This document shows positions 47,800-57,240 of a DNA stretch of 61,276 nucleotides, in pieces. Made by a program: the position numbers and the translations under genes. The DNA lies in the NCBI GenBank assembly GCA_016718385.1, contig JADKDK010000010.1, forward strand, positions 1-61,276, written 5' to 3'. Below the pieces are notes generated by a model, which was not told where the DNA came from, ran no database searches, and worked only from the letters and a program-made list of their open reading frames with translations. Each line of letters opens with the position of its first letter. Positions within the stretch are counted from its first letter, which is position 1. The DNA is from Gammaproteobacteria bacterium. GTDB taxonomy: Bacteria; Pseudomonadota; Gammaproteobacteria; Pseudomonadales; UBA5518.

Positions 47800-49359
47800 A
47801 TGATGAGCAGTAACGACACATATCACGTGCTGCTTTGCTGCGAGTCCCGGCAGGACGTCGATTACTTCACCAGCCTGCTGCGCGCGCGTGGCCCTGGCGT
47901 CAGTATTCGCACGCGTGGAGTCGGTTCGCTCGCGGAGTTGCGCGAGTGCATCGACGACGGAATCTGGGAGCTCGTGCTCACGACTGAAGGGCAGCGCGAT
48001 CTCGCGGCACGAAACGTCATTGCGGCGGCGCGCGACGCCGCTGTCCCCGTCATCTACTGTGGCGTAAGCGTCACCAACGAAGAGGTCGATGAACTGCTCC
48101 TCGCGGGCGCACGCGACGTGTTGCGTCGCGGGCAGGGGCCGCGCCTGTTTCATGCGGTCAGTCGCGAGATCTCGGCATTCCGGTCTCGCCGCGCGCTCGA
48201 GACCCTGCGTCCGCGCTACGACGAAGCCCTGCGGCGTTGCGAATTGTTGCTGGAGGCCGCGGACGAGGCGATTGCCTACGCCACCGACGGCGTCCACCTG
48301 CACTGCAACAGGGCCTATGCCCGAATCTTCGGTTTCGATGCCGTCGGGGATCTCGAGGGCGTGCCGCAGCTTGACCTGATCGCCCCGGATCACCAGGAAG
48401 AGTTCAAGGAGGCGCTGCGTCGCTACCGGGATCGGACCGACGAGACCGTCACGATCGCTATCACGGCGATGCGCACCGATGGACGCCGCTTCCCGGCCCG
48501 GTTTGAACTCGCGCGGACGAATTACGAGGGTGAGCCCTGCATGCAGGTGGTCGTGCACGGTGGCGCCCTGTCCGGGCGCCCTGATGTGCCCGTGCTCACG
48601 GAAGAGGCGACGGTCGAGCAGATTGTTCCGCGCGCCCATGGAGTGGCTGCCATCATTGCCCCGGACCGGCGCGAAGTCGTGCGGGTCGAGCAGGCATGGA
48701 AGGAGTACTCCCTGGGCGCCCAGATGGTGATTGCGCTGCGGGACGTGTCGGTCAGCATTGCCGACGGGGAGTTCATGGCGCTTGCGGGGCCCTCGGGCAG
48801 CGGCAAGTCGACGCTGCTCAACCTGATCGGCTGCATCGACACCCCGACCCGCGGATCGGTCATGATCACCGGCACCGAGGTGTCGAACCGCACGCCCGAC
48901 GAGCTGGCCGACCTGCGCGCCCGCACCATCGGCTTCATCTTCCAGACCTTCAACCTGCTGCCGGTGCTCTCGGCGTGGGAGAACGTCGAATACCCGTTAC
49001 TGCAGAACAAGGAGCTGAAAAAGGCGGAGCGTCGCGAGCGCGTCGGGCATTACCTCGAGCTGGTCGGGTTGGGCAAGCACAGCAAGCACCGCCCCAACGA
49101 GCTGAGCGGCGGGCAGCGCCAGCGCGTGGCGATCGCGCGGGCACTGGCGGCGCGCCCGGCGATCGTGCTCGCCGACGAGCCGACGGCGAACCTCGACCAC
49201 AAGACCGGAGAGGGCATTCTCGAGTTGATGAAGTCCATCAACCAGGAGGAAGGCACGACTTTCATTTTTTCCACGCACGATGCGAAAGTCATGGCGATGG
49301 CAGACCGCGTGGTCGTGTTGAGCGACGGAGAGGTAGTGGGTGAGCGTCACAAGATCTGA
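47800..49359 (+). CDS. Receiver-like/PAS domain fused to LolD-type ABC ATPase
   Basis: 519 residues in one unbroken frame. Residues 1-125 look like a receiver-type domain (YHVLLCCESRQDVDYFTSLL). Residues about 145-270 are a PAS domain (LLLEAADEAIAYATDGVHLH) resembling the N-terminal half of FimX-type proteins. From about 290 there is a complete LolD/MacB-type ATPase with Walker A GPSGSGKST, signature ELSGGQRQRVAIARAL, Walker B AIVLADEPTANLD and the switch His in STHDAKVM. A sensor fused to a LolD-like ATPase is unusual; it suggests ligand- or redox-gated transport with the permeases at 44132 and 45388. Confidence 0.88.
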   Translation: MMSSNDTYHVLLCCESRQDVDYFTSLLRARGPGVSIRTRGVGSLAELRECIDDGIWELVLTTEGQRDLAARNVIAAARDAAVPVIYCGVSVTNEEVDELLLAGARDVLRRGQGPRLFHAVSREISAFRSRRALETLRPRYDEALRRCELLLEAADEAIAYATDGVHLHCNRAYARIFGFDAVGDLEGVPQLDLIAPDHQEEFKEALRRYRDRTDETVTIAITAMRTDGRRFPARFELARTNYEGEPCMQVVVHGGALSGRPDVPVLTEEATVEQIVPRAHGVAAIIAPDRREVVRVEQAWKEYSLGAQMVIALRDVSVSIADGEFMALAGPSGSGKSTLLNLIGCIDTPTRGSVMITGTEVSNRTPDELADLRARTIGFIFQTFNLLPVLSAWENVEYPLLQNKELKKAERRERVGHYLELVGLGKHSKHRPNELSGGQRQRVAIARALAARPAIVLADEPTANLDHKTGEGILELMKSINQEEGTTFIFSTHDAKVMAMADRVVVLSDGEVVGERHKI

Positions 49360-49393
49360 TGTGCTGAATGGTATTGCGAGGAGTCAGGTGTCG

Positions 49394-50869
49394 ATGACTC
49401 TGCGGTCAGCGTGCGTTTTGCTGCTCCTCGGCTCGCTCGGGGTTGCCGCTCGCGCTGCGGCAGAACCCGTTGCGCAACTGCTGGTCGCCGATGCCGAACC
49501 GGGCTCGATGGACGATTTGTTCGGCTCCGACGAGCCCGCGGACTCCGCGGCCGCAAGCGAGGAGGAGGCGGCGGGTCAGTCAGACGGGGAAGCGGAGCCC
49601 GGCTCGGTGGACGCGTTGTTTGCCGAGGAGCCCCAGCAGACTGCCAAGGCCGGGGATTCGGCGCCCTCGCGCCTGACAGGTTTTTTCGAGAACAAGATCG
49701 CATACACCTACGAGGATCCAGACCACTGGTCGTTGGCCAGGAACACGCTGGAGTTATCCCTGGACGGGCGGGGTGGCGGTGTGGACTGGAAGGTTTCCGG
49801 TCGCGCGGTGTATGACCCCGTCTACAGGTTCGAGAATTATTTCCCCGACGAGGTCAAGGACGACCAGGAGTTCGAGACGAGCATCCGCGAAACCTACGTG
49901 GACATCTCCCGCGGCGATCTCGATTTCCGCCTCGGGCGCCAGCACATCATCTGGGGCGAGATGGTCGGGCTCTTCTTCGCCGACGTGGTTTCGGCCAAGG
50001 ACCAGCGCGAATTCGTGCTGCAGGAATTCGACATCCTGCGCATACCGCAATGGGCTGCGCGTGCGGAGTATTTCAAGGATGATTTCCACGCCGAACTGGT
50101 GTGGATTCCGTACATGACCTACAACGACGTCGGCAAGCCTGGCGCGGAGTTCTTCGAGGTGGTGCTGCCGGAATCCTTCCCCGAGGACGGCTTGCGCTTC
50201 GTGCAGGATCAGCCGCAGGGAATCGACGACGGCGCCTACGGGGCGCGTCTCACCTACCTCGTGAATGGCTGGGACCTCGCGGCGTTCTATTACAACAGCC
50301 GTGATGCGCTGCCGGCCTTTGCGCGCGCGATCAGCTTCGATCCGCAGCCGTTGCTCACCCTCACCGAAGTGCACGAACGCATCGACCAGGCCGGCGCGAC
50401 GCTGGCGAAGGACTTCGGCGGCTTCGTGCTGAAGGCCGAAACGATCTATACCAGCGGACGTCCGTTCAGCGTCACCGATTTTGCCGATGTCGATGGGTTG
50501 GTAGAGCAGGACCTGCTGGATTACGTGGTGGGGCTCGAATGGGCTTTTGCCGACGAAGGTCGCTTCAACCTGCAGTTTTTCCAGCGCTGGTTTCCCGACC
50601 ACGACGACGCGATGATCTCCGACGACCTCGAGAGCGGTGCGAGCGTCCTGCTGACACGGCGTTTCGCCACGCATTGGGAGCCCGAGCTGCTGTGGATCAC
50701 CAGCGTGGACCGCAACGACTCCCTGCTGCGTGCGAAGCTGACATGGCTGTCCGGCGGCAGCTGGACACTCGGGGGCGGCGTGGATGTGTTCAGCGGAGAT
50801 CCCGGCGGCCTGTTCGGCACCTACGACGCGCGCGACCGGGTCTATACGGAAGTGCGTTTTTTGTTTTGA
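49394..50869 (+). CDS. DUF1302-like outer-membrane beta-barrel protein
   Basis: 491 residues from ATG 49394 with signal peptide CVLLLLGSLGVAARAAA. A short acidic low-complexity region holds two similar blocks, EPGSMDDLFGSDEPA and EPGSVDALFAEEP. The rest is strand-rich with aromatic girdles, FRLGRQHIIWGEMVGLFFAD and an end VYTEVRFLF with the terminal Phe expected of BAM substrates. The pattern matches the DUF1302 family, often partnered with LolA-like proteins. It lies 35 bases after the PAS-ABC gene and 11 before PrsT copy 2. Confidence 0.83.
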   Translation: MTLRSACVLLLLGSLGVAARAAAEPVAQLLVADAEPGSMDDLFGSDEPADSAAASEEEAAGQSDGEAEPGSVDALFAEEPQQTAKAGDSAPSRLTGFFENKIAYTYEDPDHWSLARNTLELSLDGRGGGVDWKVSGRAVYDPVYRFENYFPDEVKDDQEFETSIRETYVDISRGDLDFRLGRQHIIWGEMVGLFFADVVSAKDQREFVLQEFDILRIPQWAARAEYFKDDFHAELVWIPYMTYNDVGKPGAEFFEVVLPESFPEDGLRFVQDQPQGIDDGAYGARLTYLVNGWDLAAFYYNSRDALPAFARAISFDPQPLLTLTEVHERIDQAGATLAKDFGGFVLKAETIYTSGRPFSVTDFADVDGLVEQDLLDYVVGLEWAFADEGRFNLQFFQRWFPDHDDAMISDDLESGASVLLTRRFATHWEPELLWITSVDRNDSLLRAKLTWLSGGSWTLGGGVDVFSGDPGGLFGTYDARDRVYTEVRFLF

Positions 50870-50879
50870 GGATCGATTC

Positions 50880-53660
50880 ATGAAGATACCCAAGAAATTC
50901 CTGGCCTTCGGCGCGGCGATGCTGATCGCGGGCGGGCTCCTGGTCGGGTGCGACCAGAAAGCGTCCACCGATGAGCTCGTGTCGCGCGCGGAGCAGTTCA
51001 TCACCAGAGGCGACTACCGCTCGGCCACGATCGAGCTGAAGAACGCCGTCGCCGCCGACACGGAAAATGCGCGCGCCCGCTGGCTGCTGGGCAAGGTGTA
51101 TTTCGAGTCCGGTGAGCTGGAGGGGGCCGCCAAGGAACTCCAGAGGGCGAACGAACTGGGCATGGCGAAAGACACGGTGCTGCCCTTGCTGGCGCAGTCG
51201 CTGCTGCCGCTGGGCAGGCATGACGAGTTGATGAGCCTGGGCACTGAGGGGCTCGTGCCGGATGCGCAGGCGCAGGTGCTGGCCGCGCAGGGGCTGTCAC
51301 TGCTCGGCAAGGGGGAGCTCGAGGAAGCGGGCAAGCGTCTCGAGCAGGCGCTGGCGACTGATGCGGATTCGGCATTCGTGCGCGTGGCGCACGCGCGCCT
51401 GCTGCTGACCAACGGCCAGATGGAGGCAGGCCGCAAGCAGCTGGACGAGGTGGTGGACAGCGAGCCCGGATACGCACCCGCGTGGAGCCTGCTGGGTGAC
51501 CTCGAGCAGCAACAGCAGCATCCGGATCTTGCCGAGAAGGCCTACTCCAGGGCGCTCGAGGCGGATCCGGACAACGTGGGCGATCTGCTGAAGCGTGCGC
51601 TGATCCGGATCCAGGCACAGAAAACCGGGCCGGCGGCGGAGGACGTGGCGGCGCTGAAGAAACTGGTGCCCGGGCACCCCGGCGTGCATTTCGCCGAGGG
51701 GCTGCTCCATCTGCAGAAGAACGAGCTGGACGAGGCGAAGACCGCATTCGAACTGGCCGTGCGCGGGGGCAACACGTACCCGTTCGCGCTGTTCTACCTG
51801 GCCGGGATCCACGCCCAGCAGGGCAACCCGGAGCAGGCGGAAGTGTATGCCGCGCAGTTCCTGGCGATCGCACCCGACAACGCCGCCGGTCGCAACCTGG
51901 CCGGCAGTCTTGCGATGCGCGCCGGGGACTTTGCCCGCGCCGAGACGCTGGTGCGCCCCGTCATCGCCGCGAACGGGGACGATGTCGTGGCGCTCAACCT
52001 GTTGTCCGCCTCATTGATTGCGCAGGGCAAGACCGACGAAGGCCTGGATCTCCTGACCAGGGTGGCGCAGCTGCAGCCGGATTCCGCGATGGCGCAAACC
52101 CGACTGGCGGCAGGACTGCTGGCTACCGGGCAGGGAGGCGTCGGCATCGAGCATCTGCAGCGGGCCCTGGAGCTGGACCCGAAATTCCAGCAGGCCGACG
52201 TGCTGCTGGTGCTGAACCAGCTGCGCGAGGGCAACCTCGATGGCGCGATCCGAGCGGCGCAGGACTATCGTGACCGCAACCCGGAGGCCGCGACGCCCTA
52301 CAACCTGCTCGGTCGGGTTTACCTTGCCGGCAACGACCAGGCCAGGGCGCGCGAGGCGTTTGTGAAAGCGCTGGAGCTGGCGCCTGGCGACCCGGGGGCG
52401 AGTCAGGGCCTTGCGGCGCTGGCGGTACAGGCAAAGGACTATGATGCGGCACGCGGTTATTTCGATGGCGTGCTTGCGAAGCATCCGGATTATCTGCCCG
52501 CGCACATGCAACTCGCGGCGCTGGATCTCGCGCAAGGCGACGAAGCGGGCATGGTGAAGCGCCTGCAAACGCTCGTTGAAGCCTACCCAGGGGCGCTGGA
52601 GCCGCGCATGGCGCTCGCGCGTTACCACATTGAAAAAGGACGCGGCGCCGAGACGCTGAGCCTGCTGGGAGCGCTGGATGACGCACAGAAGAAGCAGCCG
52701 GCCGTCATGTCGCTCACGGCGGCGGCGCAGCTTTCGCAAAACCAGTACGACGCCGCGAAGGCAGCCATCGATCGGCTCGTTACGCTGCAGCCGAACGTTG
52801 CGCAGCACCATTACCAGCTGGCCATTGCCCTTGCCGGGCTGGGTGACGCCCCCGGGATGCGCAAGGAGCTGGAGAAGACCCTCGAACTCGATCCGAAGCA
52901 TTTTCAGGGACGCATCGCCATGGCGCGCACGCTGTCGACGGCCGGGGACAAGGAGGCATTCGAGGCGCAGGTGAAGGTGCTGCGCGAGATGCAGCCCGAG
53001 CACCCCGACGTGCTGTCGCTCGAAGCTTCGCTGGCCAAGATGAAGGGCAACAACGACGAGGTACTCGCCAAGCTGGAGAAGGCCTATGCGGTGGCGCCGA
53101 CGACCGCTACCCTGCAGAACCTCGCTGTCGAGAAGTTGAGCCGCGGCGATGCGTCGGGCGGCATTGAACTGCTCAAAGGCTGGATCGACGAGCACCCGCA
53201 GGACATGGCGCCACGCATGGTGCTGGCGGAGGTCTATGCTGCGCAGAAGCGCGACGACAAGGTCGTGGAGCAGTACAAGGCCGTTGTGGCAAGCGATGAG
53301 CGCAACATGGTGGCGCTCAACAACCTTGCCTGGTATCTGCGCAAGTCCGATCCGAAACAGGCGCTCGCCTACGCCGAGCGTGCCAACAACATCGCGCCCG
53401 ATGCGGCGCCGGTGCTCGACACCCTGGCGCTGGCGCTGCTCGAGAACAAGCAAGTCAAGGACGCGCAGCTGCGCATCGAACAGGCGCTGAAGCTGGCGCC
53501 CGATGATCCGGGCGTGCGTTACCACGCCGCCCTGATCAGGCACGCGGCGGGTGACAAGGGCGGTGCTCTGCTCATCCTGGAGCCCGTGGTCAACGGGCCG
53601 AAGGACTTCCCGGAGAAGAAGGAAGCGGCGCAACTTCTGGAGTCGCTCGGCAAGAAGTGA
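50880..53660 (+). CDS. prsT: PrsT-type TPR lipoprotein, copy 2 (intact)
   Basis: 926 residues from ATG 50880. The lipoprotein signal FLAFGAAMLIAGGLLVGCDQ is followed by TPR repeats along the whole length (for example RGDYRSATIELKNAVAADTE, QPDSAMAQTRLAAGLLATG and NNLAWYLRKSDPKQALAYAE). Size and N-terminus match the PEP-CTERM-system PrsT family. It probably serves as a periplasmic scaffold linking inner- and outer-membrane export parts (inference). It is the last gene of the PAS-ABC/DUF1302 unit; a terminator hairpin follows at 53711. It is a paralogue of the broken copy at 34333. Confidence 0.92.
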   Translation: MKIPKKFLAFGAAMLIAGGLLVGCDQKASTDELVSRAEQFITRGDYRSATIELKNAVAADTENARARWLLGKVYFESGELEGAAKELQRANELGMAKDTVLPLLAQSLLPLGRHDELMSLGTEGLVPDAQAQVLAAQGLSLLGKGELEEAGKRLEQALATDADSAFVRVAHARLLLTNGQMEAGRKQLDEVVDSEPGYAPAWSLLGDLEQQQQHPDLAEKAYSRALEADPDNVGDLLKRALIRIQAQKTGPAAEDVAALKKLVPGHPGVHFAEGLLHLQKNELDEAKTAFELAVRGGNTYPFALFYLAGIHAQQGNPEQAEVYAAQFLAIAPDNAAGRNLAGSLAMRAGDFARAETLVRPVIAANGDDVVALNLLSASLIAQGKTDEGLDLLTRVAQLQPDSAMAQTRLAAGLLATGQGGVGIEHLQRALELDPKFQQADVLLVLNQLREGNLDGAIRAAQDYRDRNPEAATPYNLLGRVYLAGNDQARAREAFVKALELAPGDPGASQGLAALAVQAKDYDAARGYFDGVLAKHPDYLPAHMQLAALDLAQGDEAGMVKRLQTLVEAYPGALEPRMALARYHIEKGRGAETLSLLGALDDAQKKQPAVMSLTAAAQLSQNQYDAAKAAIDRLVTLQPNVAQHHYQLAIALAGLGDAPGMRKELEKTLELDPKHFQGRIAMARTLSTAGDKEAFEAQVKVLREMQPEHPDVLSLEASLAKMKGNNDEVLAKLEKAYAVAPTTATLQNLAVEKLSRGDASGGIELLKGWIDEHPQDMAPRMVLAEVYAAQKRDDKVVEQYKAVVASDERNMVALNNLAWYLRKSDPKQALAYAERANNIAPDAAPVLDTLALALLENKQVKDAQLRIEQALKLAPDDPGVRYHAALIRHAAGDKGGALLILEPVVNGPKDFPEKKEAAQLLESLGKK

Positions 53661-53710
53661 CTGCCCCAACGCAGCCAGCCTCTGGGCGATGGTTTTCCCG
53701 ACGCAACAAA

Positions 53711-53740
53711 AGACAACGCCGGCATTTGCCGGCGTTGTCT
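53711..53740. terminator. Bidirectional hairpin terminator
   Basis: Stem AGACAACGCCGGC / GCCGGCGTTGTCT with loop ATTT, between the convergent prsT and subtilase genes. TCTT follows on the plus strand and CTTTTG on the minus strand. Confidence 0.75.
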
Positions 53741-53757
53741 TGCGTGGATGACAGCGA

Positions 53758-55560
53758 CTATCTGTAAACCGTTACGGCCTTGCTGGTGCGCTTGGCGCTG
53801 CCGTCCGTAGCTACCGCCTCGATCTTGTGCGCACCGTACTTGATTTTCCTGGTGTTCCAGTTGTAGCTCAGGGTGGCGCCGCTGGCGGAACTCACCAGCT
53901 TCCCGTCGATGTAGAGCTGTACCTTCGCTACGCTGACATCGTCCGTTGCGCTCACTCCTACCGTGACCGTCCCGCTGACCTTGCTGCCATTCGGGGGCTT
54001 GGTGATGGTCACGCTCGGCGCCATCATGTCGGCCGTCGCCTGGTTCTTCACCGTGAGCGCGACATGCGTCGAGACGCCTTCGTTGCCCTGCGCATCGACC
54101 GCGCGGGCGCTCAATGTGACCGCGCCGTCGGCCAACCCTTTCGAATCCCAGCTGAATTGGTAAGGTGCGGTGCCGTCGGTGCCGACCAGCTGGCCGTTGG
54201 CGTAGAGCGACACGTCGGTGACGCCCACGTCGTCGCTGGCGTTGACTTCGACTTGCACCAGTCCGCTGACGGTTTTACCGCCGATCGGCGAGAAGATATT
54301 GACCGAAGGCGCGGCGCTGTCGACCGTGACGGTGGTGCTGCTCGCCGCCATTGCGACCGCCGTGCCGGCGTTGACCCGACCATAGCCGTAGTAGGGATGA
54401 ATATCGCCGGCGATCTTGTCGGCCGAGCTCTCGAGTACTTGTTCGACCTCATCGGCGGTCAATGCCGGATTGGCCCCCATGATCACGGCGACCACGCCCG
54501 CCGTGACGGGAGAGGCAAATGACGTGCCGCTCCAGTTGCCATAGCCCCCGCCCCTGCTGGTCGTCTGGATCGATGCGCCCGGCGCGGCCACATCGATGAC
54601 CGCGCCGTAATTCGACCACGACGTCTTGGCATCGGAGCTGTCCGTGGCCGAGACGGTGATCATGTAAGGATTGTTGGCATAGCCGGAATCGGCGCCGTCA
54701 TTGCCGGCGGCGACCACGACCAGGCCACCCTTGCTGCGCAGGTATTGCGCGGCATTGGCAACCGTGGCGCTGTTGGACACGCCGTAGCTGATGTTGGCGA
54801 CATCGGCGCCCTGATCCGCTGCCCACGTCAGGCCGCGCGCGATGTCGCTCCAGTACGCATAGCCGTCACTGCTGTTGGTGATGCGCACCGGCAGTATGGC
54901 TGCATTCCACGCCACGCCGGCGACTCCATTGGCGTTGTTGGTCTGTGCCGCCGCCGTGCCTGCCACGGCCGTGCCGTGACCGTGGATGTCAGACGTGTCA
55001 TAACCCCCGTCGACGGCGTTCCAGCCCGGCAGCAGTTTGCCCGACAGATCGGGGTGTGCCGCATCGACCCCCGTGTCCAGAACGGCGATGACGATGTTGT
55101 CGGCCTTGGAAATGTCCCATGACGCGGCTGCCTGGATCTTCGACAGGTGCCATTGATAGCTGTAGCGGGTGTCGTTCGGGGTCGTTGCGCTGGGCGGTAC
55201 GGCCATGTCCAGTTCGGCGAACTCGATATTGGGGTCCTGGGAAAGAGCCCGCACGAGGGCTTCTTCGGATTCCGGAGAAACCTCGACAACGTGTAGTGCA
55301 CGATTGCCCATTCTTCCCTTCGTGCGAGCTTGCTTGTTCTTGCGTTGCAGGATCTTGTCGAATTCGCCTTCCGACAAGCCCGCTTTGGGCTTGACCAGGA
55401 TTTGCCCCTGCTTCCACGGCTTGTCGGGCGCGGCATGGGCCAGTCCGCTTGCGCCGCCCAGGAGGCCGGCAACCAGTACCGCCTTCAGCGCCTGGGAGAG
55501 ACGGGTGTGACGGAAGGCGCTGCGGCCGCGGTTGTGATCTCTACTGTACCTGGTCCGCAT
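53758..55560 (-). CDS. Secreted subtilisin-family (S8) serine protease with two Ig-like domains
   Basis: 600 residues from ATG 55560. The signal peptide is ALKAVLVAGLLGGASGLAHA. A propeptide (QGQILVKPKAGLSEGEFDKI) and an S8 domain follow, with catalytic Asp162 (VLDTGVD), His195 (HGHGTAVAGT), oxyanion Asn287 (AAGNDG) and Ser347 (GTSFASPV). Two C-terminal bacterial Ig-like repeats start at APSVNIFSPIGG and APSVTITKPPNG. No PEP-CTERM signal is present, so it is probably released or held by the Ig-like part. It may mature or turn over surface proteins (inference). The 394-base gap upstream holds a terminator and no further gene. Confidence 0.93.
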   Translation of the reverse strand: MRTRYSRDHNRGRSAFRHTRLSQALKAVLVAGLLGGASGLAHAAPDKPWKQGQILVKPKAGLSEGEFDKILQRKNKQARTKGRMGNRALHVVEVSPESEEALVRALSQDPNIEFAELDMAVPPSATTPNDTRYSYQWHLSKIQAAASWDISKADNIVIAVLDTGVDAAHPDLSGKLLPGWNAVDGGYDTSDIHGHGTAVAGTAAAQTNNANGVAGVAWNAAILPVRITNSSDGYAYWSDIARGLTWAADQGADVANISYGVSNSATVANAAQYLRSKGGLVVVAAGNDGADSGYANNPYMITVSATDSSDAKTSWSNYGAVIDVAAPGASIQTTSRGGGYGNWSGTSFASPVTAGVVAVIMGANPALTADEVEQVLESSADKIAGDIHPYYGYGRVNAGTAVAMAASSTTVTVDSAAPSVNIFSPIGGKTVSGLVQVEVNASDDVGVTDVSLYANGQLVGTDGTAPYQFSWDSKGLADGAVTLSARAVDAQGNEGVSTHVALTVKNQATADMMAPSVTITKPPNGSKVSGTVTVGVSATDDVSVAKVQLYIDGKLVSSASGATLSYNWNTRKIKYGAHKIEAVATDGSAKRTSKAVTVYR

Positions 55561-55901
55561 TGCCTGCTCCGATACGACTGTGCCGTTGGCGGCGAAGACC
55601 GTGACGATTTGGGCTTGCCGATTGTGTGCGAGTAGCTTAGCGCGGCGGCGTCCGGGGTAGCCGTGACAGGCTTCGCAAAAAACACGCGCGCCCGCGGCCA
55701 CGAGCACGCCGGCAGGCTGGCCTCGCTAGTGCGACGGCGTCGAAGGGAGAATTCGGAGAGTTGCTAGCGCGCGCCGACGTTGCTGTCGCAAGGGCGCACG
55801 AGGAGGGAATTCACATTGGCGAAAACAACGATCAAACCGCTGCAGGCCTGACGTTCGCTTTGATCCGTAACAATAATTCTCATCTTGTCTTGCGCAAAGA
55901 G

Positions 55902-55931
55902 AATGGGGCCGCCATCTTCTGCGGCCCCATT
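55902..55931 (-). terminator. Terminator of the THxN PEP-CTERM gene
   Basis: Stem AATGGGGCCGC / GCGGCCCCATT with an 8-base loop, about 24 bases after the PEP-CTERM stop. T-rich sequence follows on the minus strand. Confidence 0.75.
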
Positions 55932-55954
55932 TCCTTGCCTTTACCTGTGCGGGT

Positions 55955-56776
55955 TTAGCTGGTGCGACGGCGGCGATTCAGCAGCCCCATCAGGCCGAAG
56001 CCGAGTCCCATCAGCGCGAGTACGCCGGGCTCGGGGACCACTGACACTGGTTCGGTGGTGATTACCGCGGCGAACTGGAAGGGCGTGTTGGCTTTTTCGG
56101 GTGTGCGGAAGCCGAGGCAAGGTGCGCTTGCGCCGGTCGCCGTACATGCTGCTGCCGGCAGTGGATTGAGACCGGAAGTCAATTCGAAAAAGCTGATGAA
56201 GTAGGGGCGCTGGAGTACCTGCAAGTCTGGGTCATCGTAGAAGAACTGGAAATTCAGCGCATTCTGACTGATAACAAAAATGTCGGCGCAACCCGCGCTA
56301 TTGCGAGGCTCGCTAAATCGACCTGTTCCGTCGGCGCAGATATCGTTACCACCCGGGTCATTTGTGGTCTCGAGGAATTGGATCCCGAACGGAATCGTCT
56401 GCGTCCCGGCAAGTGCATCCGGCACCAGCGTCAGGCTGGACAGCATCGTCACCGCCGACAGCGAAGGCTCGTAGATTGGCTGGTTGAAATGGGTGACAGT
56501 GACGTTGGCTACTGCCGGACCGTTGGTGAAAACGGTTTTGGTGCTCGGCGTATCGGTGATCTTGAGTCCGCTTTGCGGTCCATTTGTCGCGACGGGGATA
56601 CCCCAGCGCAACTCGGTGTTGCCAATGGCGGTGATCCCTGATGCAGGCTGAATCGAACTCAGGTCGAACACGGTGGCGACGGTCACTTGCCACGATGAGA
56701 TCGGCGCGGCCTGTACAGCACTGACACCCAGCACACCGATGACACCGAATAAAGCATTCTTCAAAAATTTGCTCAT
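55955..56776 (-). CDS. THxN-type PEP-CTERM exported protein, copy 2
   Basis: 273 residues from ATG 56776 (SD GGAGGGG). The signal peptide is FGVIGVLGVSAVQA. The body has VTVTHFNQPIYEPS, the THxN hallmark, and the C-terminus holds VPEPGVLALMGLGFG with RRRR, the exosortase sorting signal. It should be cleaved by XrtA after export and placed in the surface matrix. It is intact, preceded by a sigma-54 site at 56873 and followed by a terminator at 55902. The upstream 574-base gap to 57350 is AT-rich near 56900-56930 and otherwise holds only a pentanucleotide repeat. Confidence 0.92.
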   Translation of the reverse strand: MSKFLKNALFGVIGVLGVSAVQAAPISSWQVTVATVFDLSSIQPASGITAIGNTELRWGIPVATNGPQSGLKITDTPSTKTVFTNGPAVANVTVTHFNQPIYEPSLSAVTMLSSLTLVPDALAGTQTIPFGIQFLETTNDPGGNDICADGTGRFSEPRNSAGCADIFVISQNALNFQFFYDDPDLQVLQRPYFISFFELTSGLNPLPAAACTATGASAPCLGFRTPEKANTPFQFAAVITTEPVSVVPEPGVLALMGLGFGLMGLLNRRRRTS

Positions 56777-56872
56777 ACGAAACCCCTCCGTTGTCGAAAG
56801 TAACAGCCCTGCATCAGGTCCCCTTCGTGTGCCGAGGCCGGACACGTTTTCAACTGATGTCACCAAGGTGCC

Positions 56873-56888
56873 AGCACGAATCATGCCA
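56873..56888 (-). promoter_or_regulatory. Sigma-54 (-24/-12) promoter of PEP-CTERM gene 2
   Basis: On the minus strand TGGCATGATTCGTGCT has GG-N10-GC spacing, about 97 bases before ATG 56776. This matches the distance at PEP-CTERM gene 1. Confidence 0.7.
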
Positions 56889-57240
56889 CGATTGCTTGTT
56901 GAATATTAAACGTATAAATATCAATAAGATAAACTTGTTTCTCGACGAACGTGCGGCTCGATCGATGTTGAAGGGGAGATGTTGGTGTAAAAAAATCTGA
57001 CGCCACCCCAGGTTGTTGCAGGGGCGCCCGCAATTTCCTTCTCGCGTTCGGCAAGTCTGAATCGTCCAGAACCGTAAAGAGCCAGTAATCCGGCGTCGGT
57101 GCGACGACGATTTCCAGCCCTTTCCAGTGACGGGCGGCCGGTGGGGTGGCGCCGCACCACAGGTCGGCGAAAACACCGATAAGGCGGCGACCAACGCGGT
57201 CGGGATGAACAATTCGGGAGGGGTGCGACCGTTTTCCTGC

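Noticed and set aside
55620..55707. CxxCH-like haem motif in the longest subtilase frame
   Set aside because: It lies upstream of the signal peptide start at 55560 and is probably untranslated leader.
55561..55720. Possible cyclic di-GMP (GEMM) riboswitch upstream of the subtilase
   Set aside because: GCGAAGCCTGTCACGGCTACC resembles one hairpin of the motif, but the conserved GGCAAACC side and tetraloop-receptor pair are missing.
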